Origin: Craterostigma plantagineum
Lineage: Eukaryota > Streptophyta > Magnoliopsida > Lamiales > Linderniaceae
NCBI GenBank assembly: GCA_027422505.1
Contig: JAPQWV010000050.1
Span: 682,001-746,000, forward strand
DNA length: 64,000 nucleotides
Direction of reading: 5' to 3'
Numbering within the stretch: the stretch's first letter is position 1; the number at the start of each line of letters is the position of its first letter. A model generated the notes under the pieces. That model ran no database searches, was not told the origin of the DNA, and worked only from the letters and a program-made list of their open reading frames with translations. Shown here piece by piece: positions 47,165 through 57,764 of this stretch. The position numbers were made by a program, and so were the translations under genes.

Positions 47165-47905
47165 GAAGAAAATCGCCCTCGAGAAGTGATCTCGATCAAG
47201 GCCTTGGATGAAACAAGGTTAACGAAATTCTCCATCGAGAAGAGATCTCGATCAAGGCCTTGGATGAAACAAGGTTAACGAAATTCTCCATCGAGAAGAA
47301 ATCTCGATCAAGGCCTTGGATGAAACAAGGTTAACGAAATTCTCCATCGAGAAGAGATCTCGATCAAGGCCTTGGATGAAACAAGGTTAACGAAATTCTC
47401 CATCGAGAAGAGATCTCGATCAAGGCCTTGGATGAAACAAGGTTAACGAAATTCTCCATCGAGAAGAGATCTCGATCAAGGCCTTGGATGAAACAAGGTT
47501 AACGAAATTCTCCATCGAGAAGAAATCTCGATCAAGGCCTTGGATGAAACAAGGTTAACGAAATTCTCCATCGAGAAGAGATCTCGATCAAGGCCTTGGA
47601 TGAAACAAGGTTAACGAAATTCTCCATCGAGAAGAGATCTCGATCAAGGCCTTGGATGAAACAAGGTTAACGAAATTCTCCATCGAGAAGAGATCTCGAT
47701 CAAGGCCTTGGATGAAACAAGGTTAACGAAATTCTCCATCGAGAAGAGATCTCGATCAAGGCCTTGGATGAAACAAGGTTAACGAAATTCTCCATCGAGA
47801 AGAGATCTCGATCAAGGCCTTGGATGAAACAAGGTTAACGAAATTCTCCATCGAGAAGAGATCTCGATCAAGGCCTTGGATGAAACAAGGTTAACGAAAT
47901 TCGAG
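47165..47905. repeat. Tandem array, 56-bp unit, about 13 copies
   Basis: GATCAAGGCCTTGGATGAAA recurs exactly every 56 bp from 47194 to 47866. Units are nearly identical, differing mainly at GAAGAGATC/GAAGAAATC. There are no unique spacers. Confidence 0.95.
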
Positions 47906-47999
47906 CAAGACCTTGAGAGACAAGGTTTGAAGAAAATCGCCCTCGAGAAGAGATCTCGAGAAAGACCTTGAGAGACAAGGTTGAGTTTCGCCTGAAAGC

Positions 48000-48480
48000 C
48001 CTCGATGAGTGAGGCACGGAAATTCCTAAGTCCTCGATGAAAGAGGCACGAAAATCTTAAGTCCTCGATGAAAGAGGCACGAAATCTTAAGTCCTCGATG
48101 AAAGAGGCACGAAAATCTTAAGTCCTCGATGAATGAGGCACAAAAATTCTCAAGTCCTCGATGAATGAGGCACGAAAATTCTCAAGTCCTCGATGAACGA
48201 GGCACGAAAATCCCTAAGTCCTCGATGAATGAGGCACAAAAATTCTCAAGTCCTCGATGAACGAGGCATGAAAATTCTCAAGTCCTCGATGAACGAGGCA
48301 TGAAAATTCTCAAGTCCTCGATGAACGAGGCATGAAAGTTCTCAAGTCCTCGATGAATGAGGCACAAAAATTCTCAAGTCCTCGATGAATGAGGCACGAT
48401 AATTCCTAAGTCCTTGATGAATGAGATAACCTCGATGAATTAGCGTAAAAATTCTTAAGTCCTCGAATGAGGCAACCTCG
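48000..48480. repeat. Tandem array, about 33-bp unit, about 14 copies
   Basis: AAGTCCTCGATGAATGAGGC followed by ACGAAAATTCTC-like sequence, with frequent A/C/T changes and some unit length variation. Confidence 0.9.
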
Positions 48481-48672
48481 ACGAAAAACCCCGAACGAAT
48501 TGCTCAAGTAATGCCCGAAGTAAACTTGGCCCGCGACAACAGGCTATTCCCGAACTTGGCATGACAAAAATCTTTGCAAGATAAGATTCTTATCTTCTCC
48601 AAACTCGAATATTTCACATACTACGTCCAAAACTCACTATACTCTTTTTGGACTATTTTTGGGGGGGACTAT

Positions 48673-49773
48673 TGTTATCCCCGGATATAACCGGTTAAAT
48701 ATTCGAGTCTATTCGAAGGACGCGGGAAACATTCCCCGCGGAAAAACAGTCCTCTGCCAGAAAACTACCCGAGCGACACCTCGCAAGAAACGTCCCGAGG
48801 CGAGCCGAGCCCGAAGAGGCGTTTGCGAGGAATGGGGCCTTCCTCGAGCACTATCGAGGACATTACACGAGCGAGGAAGCCAGGGAGCGCATAGGCCCAC
48901 GTGAGATAACAGAGTGGATTTAAGGACCAAAGTGAAACATTCTAGAAGGTTTTATGTAAGCAGGAAAGACCATGCAAGGAAGGATATAAAAATATGTCAT
49001 CAATCGTGGGATGGCCAAGTAGTAGGAAACCCACCCATGAATGTTGGACAACGTGCGAAACAAATAGTGAGAAGTGGGGCGGTTAGATAAGGACCAAATA
49101 CTGATAAATACTCGGAGCTTCTAGGGAAGAAAGGGGATTAATCTTTCTACTGCAATTATCTAGCGATGACTACAATATACACTTTAGAGATATTTCGCCC
49201 GAGATAGCCCGAAAGCCCGAGAAGAAAAGAGGACGACCCGAGTAGGTCGGTCTTGAGGCACGAAGATATTAGGCCGAGTCGATCGACCCCGACATCGGCG
49301 AGAACGAGCCGAGCATGAGCGACCCGAGCACGACGACATGAGCAGCCCGAGTATGTCAACATGAACGAGCCAAACAACTAAATCATAAGACGCGAAGTGG
49401 GCATGTCGAGCCGGTCGCACTTCGTAAGGAGAACGTGAGAAGAACGTGGGAGAACCACGTTGCCGCGAGAGGTCCGCAAAAGAAGCGGGCTTGGGTGATG
49501 ACCAGGTCAAGGCGAGGCTAGTATAAAAGGTAATAGCCGAGTCACTTCGGAAGAGGGGGGACGAACACAGAAACTGTCCTTTATGCCTAACACCTGTAAT
49601 TACCCGTTTATGATCAACGATGATTTATCTGACTTGAGCGTCGGAGGGGCGTCGCCGAAACGGCGCCTTTCTAGCTCATTTTCTTTGGCGTTTCAGGCAT
49701 TCTACGACAGCGACGGGGACCAACGGTCTATTCTACGCGCCAGCGTGGGGAGACGATTTTTCGGGACGCATCA
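48673..49773 (+). repeat. Right LTR of the LARD-like element
   Basis: Pairs with 42648-43749; one base shorter in an ACCCCAC/ACCCAC run. Confidence 0.93.
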
Positions 49774-50104
49774 ACTTCTTACCGACGCCGACGCTCCTCG
49801 TGCCTCCAGCAGCCCCGGCGGCGTCGTTGTTTCTCCTCTTCCGTTTCTTCGAACTAGCGGCGGCGCCTCCCTTTCCTCGGACATTGCCGTTAGGTTGGAA
49901 CCGGACCTCGGTGACGTACTTCCTCACACGACGGCGTTTCGCCGAGAAGTGGCTGAAGTCGTCTTCGTCGCTCGAGGAATCCGTGGCGTCGGCGTCCGCG
50001 ACGGTGAACCGTACGACCTTGGCGGAGATGACGTCAGCCCGGCGTGTGGTGACGGTGGTTCTGCGTATGTGCTCCGTGTATTTGAATCTTGAACAGGGAA
50101 ACAT
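49774..50104 (-). pseudogene. CRF gene, 5' piece (CRF domain)
   Basis: 110 codons from MFPCSRFKYTEH through the CRF domain and the Lys/Arg-rich segment, ending in the first bases of the AP2 domain. This piece alone would give a CRF-domain protein without DNA binding, followed by a few LTR-encoded residues. Confidence 0.9.
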
Positions 50105-53100
50105 CTTCTTTTTCCAGCTTATTCTTATTCTCTGTTTCTAAAGTATGTGCTATTATAGTGTGTGCTTATGATATCTCTTTCTCTTCAGATTCTCCTAAAA
50201 AACAAAATGGATTAAGAAGGGATTTGTACGGAACAACGAAATTCTCCAAGAATAAAGAGATAGCTACGCCTTAGCTAGCAGAGAGAGAGAGAGAGAGAAA
50301 ACGCAGTAGTGCGTGAAGAAAAGGGAAGAAAGAAGAGAGAGTTGGGAGACAAAAGCCGAAGGAAAATCAAATATGAGAAGAAGAGAGAATAGTAAAGCGG
50401 TGCTTTTCTTTCTTTAATGTTGTATAGCACAAACACAAACAAACACCTTTATCAAGTAGAAGAAGCTTTGCTTTTTCTTTTCTTTTTTTTTTTTCTGGAG
50501 AATATATGTATGAGTGGTCAGTCAGTCTTTCTTCTCCCACTTGTGTTTGGCCGTGAGTACTGTGCAGTGCTTGCTCTGCGTTCTTTCTTTATCCTTATAA
50601 CAGAGACAGAGAGAGAGAGAGAGTTTGTGTATGTGTTTTTTTGCTGAAATAAACTTGGAAGGAGGACACTCTTTTACATGATGGGTTTACGCTAAAAATA
50701 GAAATTTGCATTATTTATTTCGTAATTTAAGGGGTTGCTGTCTTTAATTAGTATTATTTGTTAGGCGTTTTAATATACGGAGGAGATATTTTTAAAGGGA
50801 GTAGTCCGCCTCACCGCATCTCGTTGGGCTACCTGAGATTCCGACACGTAGATAGAATCTGGTACTGTAATCCAAGGGCATATTCGACAAATCATGAAAA
50901 AGTGAATGAATGGTTTTCACGTGACTTTCCGTTAATAACATCAGTCAAATTGAGAAGGGCTTTAAGGTCATTTGACTATGCCGTTATCGGCTGCTGATTC
51001 TCGAGATTCCTTTTATTTATCTTATTATTGTGTTTTTCACTGACATTTTTCCTTTTTATTTTTAAGTTTGTTCAAGAGTTTGTATATGGGGTGTGACGTT
51101 CGTAAGCTGAAAGTGAGCACACTGCTAGCCAAAGCTTTAACGTGGCAGGCAACCGTGTATTTGATGCTATATTAATTGTTTGGATACTAAGTGTCATTCT
51201 ATTATTTGATAATGATATTGGAATTTCCCAAAAAATCCAATCCTAGCATATTGCCTAACCTCCACTGCCTCTCTTTTTCTCTAAACTTCTCTTTCTTCTC
51301 GCTGAAAGCCACCTAAGAAACTTCTTCTATACTAATCCGTCTCATACTTGTTTCATTTTTTTAGTACAAATCACTATCGTTTTGAAAGAAAAAGAAAAAA
51401 AAAAACTGCTCTGTGAATATGCTTGATTCTTTAGTGCCATCTTATCCTAATTATATGCACACAGTAAGAAAATTTTTGGTTTTTGCCTTTGAAACAAGAT
51501 GAACATTTACTGGAACGTATATAATATTAAATAGAATGATCAAGTTTCGAGTAAATATCACATTCGGCATGTTCACAAATGACGAAAGTATAATTCAACA
51601 ACGATTATTCAAAACAAAACATAGATATAATCTAAATCAACTTTACAGTTGCATGTGATTTTCAGAATAATCAAGCTTCAATTGTTCTAATGTTACTTAT
51701 CATACATATAATGTTGAAATATTAAAATAACTTAATAGTTAGCAAACGAAGTGAGTCGCCGGTGCGTTTCTGATTCTCATATTCCAAGACCACTTTAAGT
51801 CCCAATGTTACAGACTTTAATTAAAAATCGCATTTTAGGTTTGATTTTTGGTATCGATTGGAATAAAATTTGGAAAGTTTTTGGTTTTCCAGCTCGGCTG
51901 GAGTTGCTCTTACGAAAATAACAAAGAAAAAAAAATGAAATCTTTGAAGATATTAAAGAGATTCTATGCGGTATTAGCGGTGTGGTGGTGTAATGGCCGA
52001 TTGGTTTTGTGGTAAATGAAAATTTCATTCTACCAAAAAAAAGAGATTCTATGCGTGAGAGTGCAATGGGGGTGAGGTGAATCTTGAAAATGAATATCCA
52101 ACGAAAGGAGCTCTGTTTTGGCTCTTAACTTTGTCGAAAAATAAAGGTTAACTGTGGTCTCCATGGGTTGACTATGGTGGTTATTGGTCAAATATCATCA
52201 TCTGTATTGGTCTTATTGGCCCAAGTCAAATATGACTTGGGCTTTTGGGCCCTAATATTGGGTTTTGGATTCACTTATTTTTTGGTAAGATTTTCTTTGT
52301 TGAAACAATAGTTCATAAAAAACAACAAAATATATTGGGCTTAAGAGCGCACAGATGCTACACATGCTCTCTGGTGACATTCAACCATCAAAATAAAATT
52401 GAACTCAATCGAAATGGAGGAAAACAAGGCTCGAAAGAAAATGAAATTGAAAGTCATATGTGTGAGTAGAACCACACAATTTCTTTCGTCTTCAACTTCG
52501 AACACATGTCTTCATCGTGATTAGCACTTCCACATGGTGAGAACTAACTCAAGAAGAGGAGACAAAGCTTCACAACGAGGACGGGGAGAAAGAGAGAGTT
52601 TGCTTATTTTTTTTTTTATTTTTTTTTAAGAGAGAGAGATATATTGGAATTTAATATGATTTTTTTACACCGTATAATAAAATTAAGTTTGGGCTTATAA
52701 AATGTTATTGTTATTTTTATTGTTTGAAAATTTTATCTTTATAAATAAATTGAGTAGGATATCTTAATTTAGATAATTAAAAAACTGAATAGGAACATAT
52801 ATATATATATATATAATATTATTTTTAGTGTAGAATCAGAGAAGGATTATTACAAGTGAGGTGCATAATCTTATCCAAGGAAGTCTTGTGGAGCCCAAAC
52901 AAAGTCAGCACGCTTTTGAATAGCTTGTCTTAGCAGCTATTATTTCATCTTACCTTATTTTCGAAAGTCTATGATGTATTTTGTGTACATTGCGGAATAT
53001 ATGAGAAACACTATGCTTGATCCCTTCTTTTTATTGAAGAGGTATTAATTCATGGTCATTGCATTAATCTTCATTGGCCGCCCGTCTCCTTACTTTTATT

Positions 53101-53222
53101 AATTATAACTAGTATATTTAACGCATACTATCTATGTGCAAAATATATAAGTTAATTTATATTTTTATATCTTTAATTAAGTTATTTAAACAATAAGCTT
53201 TTAAACTTAGGATAAAATTGTA
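50105..53222. other. Upstream region of the CRF gene and AT-rich spacer
   Basis: The first 500 bp holds GA-rich microsatellites (about 50280-50299 and 50603-50622) and would contain the CRF 5' UTR and promoter. No other gene could be supported. A Helitron-like 3' end is at 53109-53140. Confidence 0.5.
53109..53140 (-). mobile_element. Helitron-like 3' terminus
   Basis: On the minus strand a weak hairpin (GCACATA...TATGC) lies shortly before CTAGT. It matches the layout at 183, 6718 and 7530. The 5' end was not found. Confidence 0.35.
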
Positions 53223-53452
53223 CAGTAGAAACTCTATAAATTAATACTCGATAATTTACTAAACTCTTTAATATAATATTTCCGGCCTTCCCGACTCGGG
53301 GATAAGGTACTAGATTAATAACTCTCTAAAATTATAAGATAATAGACTTTTGATAATTTCTTAAATAATAAATTAATAATTTCATATGTAAAAACATTCT
53401 CATTTTACATGAACGAAGGTTACTTGAAAAATGACTTAATTGTCATGTTTTT

Positions 53453-53780
53453 CTATTTGAAATCAATATCCCCTTGCATATTGTCTCTAATTGTCCTTGT
53501 CATTGTAAGAACTTCTGGCGTTGTTTTCTCATAGGTCAACAAGAAATTCTTCAATGTGATGGCCGCTTTTAATAGCGTCATTTTGCGAAGGGTTATCCAT
53601 GGTAGAACTTTCCGCATCTCATCATCTTTATCAGCTCCAATAACACTCTTATTAATATTACTTAAATGTATATTAACACCATACTGATTATGATAGACGT
53701 GGGAAATTGAAGTTTTGATACTTAATTTGATGTTCATTAAGGACATAGGAGATTGAAGGTTATTTGATGTTTGGGAAGTT
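53453..53780 (-). pseudogene. pogo/CENP-B-like transposase C-terminal remnant
   Basis: About 105 codons with PWITLRKMTLLKAAITLKNF and LTYEKTTPEVLTMTRTIRDN, resembling the C-terminal tail of plant jerky/Tigger-like transposases after the DDE domain. The catalytic domain is absent. Its location inside matching inverted repeats supports the assignment. Confidence 0.5.
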
Positions 53781-53790
53781 TGAAAGGTAA

Positions 53791-53983
53791 CCAACGGGGG
53801 TTGGTCCAGGTGGGGGGTTGGTCCAAGTGGTAAGCAGCTTGGTATCGCTTAAGCAAGGTCTCGGGTTCGATCATTGTGTATGCAGCACCCCCCTTTGGGA
53901 GCCTCACCTGCCGTTACCAGGTACGCGACGCGGGGCGAATCGGATTAGTCGGAGCAACCCAGAACCGGTCATACCCGAAAAAA
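53791..53983 (+). mobile_element. tRNA-derived SINE, 193 bp
   Basis: Exact 15-bp duplications AAGTTTGAAAGGTAA (53776-53790, 53984-53998). Inside are an A-box-like TGGTCCAAGTGGTAAG and a B-box GGTTCGATC about 45 bp later, and the element ends in an A run. The first A-box segment is duplicated (GGGGTTGGTCCA twice). Confidence 0.9.
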
Positions 53984-54106
53984 AAGTTTGAAAGGTAATA
54001 TACACTATAAATTAATAAAATATTAATTTATCGATTAATTAATAACTCTTTTAATTAATAAATTTGGCCGGTCCCAATTGTATTAATTTATAGAGTTTCT
54101 ACTGTA

Positions 54107-54884
54107 CAAATTAAAAGGGTAAATTTGCAAAAGAATTATATATTTGACAGAAAAAAAATAAAACAGTTTATACTCACCCCTCATCATTAAGTTAATAGAA
54201 TAGATAAATAGATATGCTCGGTTCCTTAAGCTATCAAAACAAATCAAAGGTACAAAACAATATTTTATTTGTCTAATTCGTTTCAAATCTCTTGCATCAG
54301 TCAAAGGTTAATAATTTAAAACAGGTAATTAATTAAGGTTAGTGTTAAATGCAAACGCATCGCTTTTTGTCATAAATACCTAAATAAAAGTGAAATATGG
54401 CGGATAAAATATATTTTCCATACAATCACAAAGGATCAGAGCTTCATACGTGCGGGTAATAAAACAATTTAAGGAGGAAAATCGAACTCTTGCACGTAAT
54501 ATTTAACATGTTTCCTTCAAAAGCTCTTACATGCAAAAGGCATGGAAAAATTTAGAACTATATCTCAACGTCATTTCCTAGTCTTCCATCAATTATATTT
54601 TTCGTTTCTTTTAATGCTTTTTGTTCCGTCACGCCAATGTCTAGCATTTATAAGCGGATCAGCGATGTGATCCCAAAACTCGGGTTTGAAAATTTCACAA
54701 GTGAGAGCTAAAACGTTGCCATGTCCAATAGTTTTCAATAAATGTTACAACAGAACTTATTATTCATTTCATTTTCACGGAAAACAAGTATATATAAATT
54801 CACACTTAATATACAACCTCGTCACACACCACAGGCGGAGAGAAAACCCTAAACAGCCTCTAACAAAACGCCCATGAAAAAAAA
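54107..54884. other. Upstream region of the GH5 gene
   Basis: AT-rich, no other coding sequence. It should contain the promoter and 5' UTR; no motif could be firmly assigned. Confidence 0.4.
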
Positions 54885-55513
54885 ATGTCTGAAAGAAAAG
54901 TACTCAAAACACTGGTAATCCTACTCATCCTTTCTTACCACATCACAACATTCACAAATTCGCTGCCCCTCTCAACGATTTCCCGATGGATCGTCGATCA
55001 ACCCACGGGGACCCGAGTGAAGCTAACGTGCACCAATTGGGTCTCCCACTTAGAGCCAATGCTAGCCGAAGGGCTCGAGAAGAAACCGTTAAGCTACATT
55101 GTGAACCGTATAGCTTCGACAGGGTTCAACTGCGTAAGGTTCACTTGGCCCACTTTCATGTTCACGAGGCCCATTTATGGGAACCTAACGGTCTCAGCCT
55201 CGCTCGAAAAGTACGACCTTTTGGATGCTAAAGAAGGCATCGGTAAGAACAACCCTCGATTCTTGGACATGAGGGTGGTCGACGTCCACAGGGCGGTGGT
55301 TGGCGAATTGGGGAAGAGGGGTATTATGGTCATTTTGGACAATCACATCAGCGAGCCCAAGTGGTGTTGTAGCGGGCGTGATGGGAACGGGTTTTTCGGC
55401 GACCCGAGTTTCGACCCAGATGAGTGGTTACGAGGATTGGCTGCAGTTGCAACAACATATACAGGAAATCCCGCGGTTAGTATTTGTTTGTAACCTTATT
55501 TTTCTCGACTGCT

Positions 55514-55564
<51 letters not shown>

Positions 55565-57049
55565 GCACACATGTGCATATATCCACAACTAACATCATTG
55601 TGATATATGAGATTGTTGAATTATGACTTAGCTTAAAAGCTTAAGTTTGAAAGGAGTGTACCATATTTTAAATTAATATTTTTCGACGTGTCCTATCACG
55701 TCTAGGCTGATTTCTTTCTTGCATATCATTAGACGTGTAATTTTTTTGATTTAATGGGCGTGAGGATTCTTGCACATGACCTTTGGGCATGGGCTCTGAC
55801 ACCATGTTGAATGGACAATTTAACAAAAGCTTAATTTCGAAGGAAGTGCATCATATTTTAAATTTATATTATTTTCAAACAGACATCTTTGGTATGAATC
55901 AATAGGTTGTGGGAATGAGCATGCGAAACGAACTTAGAGGGGACAGGCAAAACGAAGACGATTGGTACAAATACATGAAGCAAGGCGCACTCGCCATCCA
56001 CGAAGAAAACCCTAACGTTCTAGTGATCGTCTCTGGTCTCCATTACGACACGAACCTCCGATTCGTAAGGGAAAAACCTCTATTGCAAGGAAACCTCGAC
56101 AACAAGCTCGTGTACGAAGCACACTGGTACTCTTTCGGATACCCAGCCGAGAAATGGTCTCTCCAAACGAATCAACTGTGCGCCCGCGTGACTCAAGCTG
56201 CTCGAAACAACTACCTTTTCTTGATAAGCGATACCGACGAAAAGTTTCCTCTTTTCTTGAGCAAATTCGGGATAAATCATAATGGAACGAGCGAAGCTGA
56301 CAATAGGTACATAAGCTGCTTTCTCGCAGCCGTTGCCGAAGCTGATATCGATTGGGCATTGTGGGCTTTTCAAGGCAGTTATATGCTCAGACAAGGGAAG
56401 ATCGACATGGAAGAGACCTACGGCGTAATGGACTTGAACTGGGATCGCCCGAGAAACCCTAGTTTCATCAAAAGGTTGCAGCTTTTGAGGCAGATCAATC
56501 AAGGTAACTAACTATGTATTTTCTTACGAATTCTTAAAGCAAACCCTAATTGCATGCAATTACATAACGATCTTTCCACATACATCATATCAATATGTAG
56601 GGCCGAAATTAGGTCGATCGACTTCTTATTACAAGATTTACCACCCTCAAAGCGGGCTATGTGCGAACTTTCTTCGAGGGAAAATCATATTAGGCAGCTG
56701 TAGAACTGCTGCTAGATGGGATCGAAACGTAGACAGTGGACAGATTAACCTCATGGGATCTTCGCAACAGCAATACTGTCTGACAATGGAGGGAGAAAAC
56801 GCTGATGTTAGGGTTTCGAACGATTGCGACGGTAATAATGGAGCAAAGTGGAGATACGTATCGAGCTCTGGCCTTCACTTGGCCGCACAAGACGAACAAG
56901 GGAGGTTCTTTTGCTTGGAGAGGAACGCCGAGGATACGACGATGGTGACCAAGAAATGCCTGTGTTTGGGGGAAAACCTAGTAGACTTGCCCAGTTGTAA
57001 TGAGAATCCTGAAGTTCAGTGGTTTAAGCTTGTTCCATCTAATTTGTGA
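54885..57049 (+). CDS. GH5 cellulase-like protein with ricin-B-like domain, nucleophile changed
   Basis: Exons 54885-55475, 55906-56503 and 56601-57049 join in frame to 545 residues. An N-terminal signal peptide (VLKTLVILLILSY) indicates secretion. A GH5 (endo-glucanase/mannanase type) barrel spans about residues 40-395: GFNCVRFTWP, GIMVILDNHI and the acid/base Glu in MRNELRG (E206). A C-terminal beta-trefoil-like segment (about 400-545; SGLCANFL, YCLTMEG, KWRYVSSSGLHL) resembles ricin-B lectin repeats that bind sugars. In the strand normally reading SEFG, this copy has LFLSKFG, with Lys at residue 317 (codon 56263-56265) where the nucleophile Glu is expected. Hydrolysis is therefore doubtful, although the rest is intact. 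Substrate unknown. Confidence 0.9.
55518..55561. repeat. (TA)n microsatellite in GH5 intron 1
   Basis: Long uninterrupted TA run followed by ACACGCACAC. Confidence 0.95.
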
Positions 57050-57755
57050 TGTATTCAAAATGAAATTTATCGAGCAATATAAGTAGAATTTTATCAATTA
57101 TTGTTTGCTTGTTTTTGGCTAGGGTTTGAGAAAAGCGGCGATATAAATCGGTTTCGAATGTAATTATCAACTTGCTATCGTTATGCACTCTTTGGTGCCC
57201 CTGACCAAATTAGATAGACATTTTTCAGCGGACGAGATCACCTGTCCCCATAAGTGTCTCAATGGCTGTACCAACTAATGAAATTAATGACATATAAATT
57301 CTAGCATTTTACAATTAAAATAAAAGAAAACTATTAGATAAAGAGAGAGGGATTCACGTGTAAATACTAAATATGGAGATACAATGCTAAAATAGTAATT
57401 TTTTCTTTATCCTTTTGTATTGTTTTATCCTTTATTATTACTAGATCAAATAAAAAGTATTAATTCATTATATTTATATAGATGTTGTCAATAATATTTT
57501 TTAAGGATTTTCAAATGAATCTTTTGTGAAAATATGAACATATTGCAAAAGAATTAAATTGATTAATAGATAAAATAGATTTAAGGACTGTCGAGGTTAC
57601 AAAACAGATTTCAGTTGATCGTGATGTTCCCGTCTTTAATTATATCAAGGAATGTCGAGGTTACAAAACAGGATCAAGATTCATCTTATATGTGATAAAA
57701 GAGAAGAAATTGAAAATGACGACTGACGATACAGTGGATGCCAATCTTTAGGTCT
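57050..57755. other. 3' flank of the GH5 gene, nothing distinct
   Basis: AT-rich. A direct repeat GTCGAGGTTACAAAACAG occurs at about 57590 and 57655. No gene seen. Confidence 0.5.
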
Positions 57756-57764
57756 TTAATGTAA

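Larger units (their letters stand above)
42648..49773 (+). mobile_element. Large non-autonomous LTR element (LARD-like) in the CRF gene
   Basis: LTRs 42648-43749 (1,102 bp) and 48673-49773 (1,101 bp) differ by little more than one base. They open TGTTATCCCCGGATA and close GACGCATCA. ACTTC flanks both sides (42643-42647, 49774-49778). A primer-type site TTGGCGCCGTCTGTGGGAAC follows the left LTR, and a G-rich tract (about 48653-48668) precedes the right one. The 4.9-kb interior encodes no recognisable gag or pol, but has two large tandem arrays. It must rely on a partner element. The primer-site type suggests a Ty3-gypsy lineage, not proven. Confidence 0.93.
39290..50104 (-). pseudogene. Cytokinin response factor (AP2/ERF) gene split by two LTR elements
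   Basis: Three gene pieces on the minus strand, 50104-49774, 42647-42592 and 39809-39290, join without frameshift to 298 residues once the two LTR elements and one copy of each 5-bp duplication are ignored. The N-terminus has the CRF domain (KYTEH at 8-12, KVVRFTVADADATDSSSDED at 29-48, RRVRKYV), a Lys/Arg-rich segment at 86-92, and an AP2/ERF DNA-binding domain at about 111-166 ([37 protein letters not shown]). An acidic C-terminus with [15 protein letters not shown] follows. CRFs are nuclear regulators acting downstream of cytokinin phosphorelay. One element lies between K110 and F111, the other at R127/D128, so no full AP2 domain can be made from an unspliced transcript. The start ATG at 50104 precedes the conserved motif as in the family. 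Confidence 0.9.
53223..54104 (-). mobile_element. pogo/Lemi-type (Tc1-mariner) element with nested SINE
   Basis: Inverted ends CAGTAGAAACTCTATAAATT and AATTTATAGAGTTTCTACTG with TA on each side. A transposase remnant is read on the minus strand and a SINE is inserted at 53791-53983. It resembles the Emigrant/Lemi1 group of plant pogo elements by its termini. Confidence 0.85.

Noticed and set aside
47165..48480. Regular repeats that could look like a CRISPR array
   Set aside because: Units are contiguous with no unique spacers, they lie within an LTR element, and the DNA is plant nuclear.
50758..50997. 79-codon plus-strand frame upstream of the CRF gene
   Set aside because: No ATG-proximal context, no recognisable domain, and AT-rich non-conserved surroundings.
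53815..53875. tRNA gene suggested by A and B boxes
   Set aside because: No cloverleaf could be drawn, and the unit is bounded by 15-bp duplications with an A-rich end, so it is a SINE.
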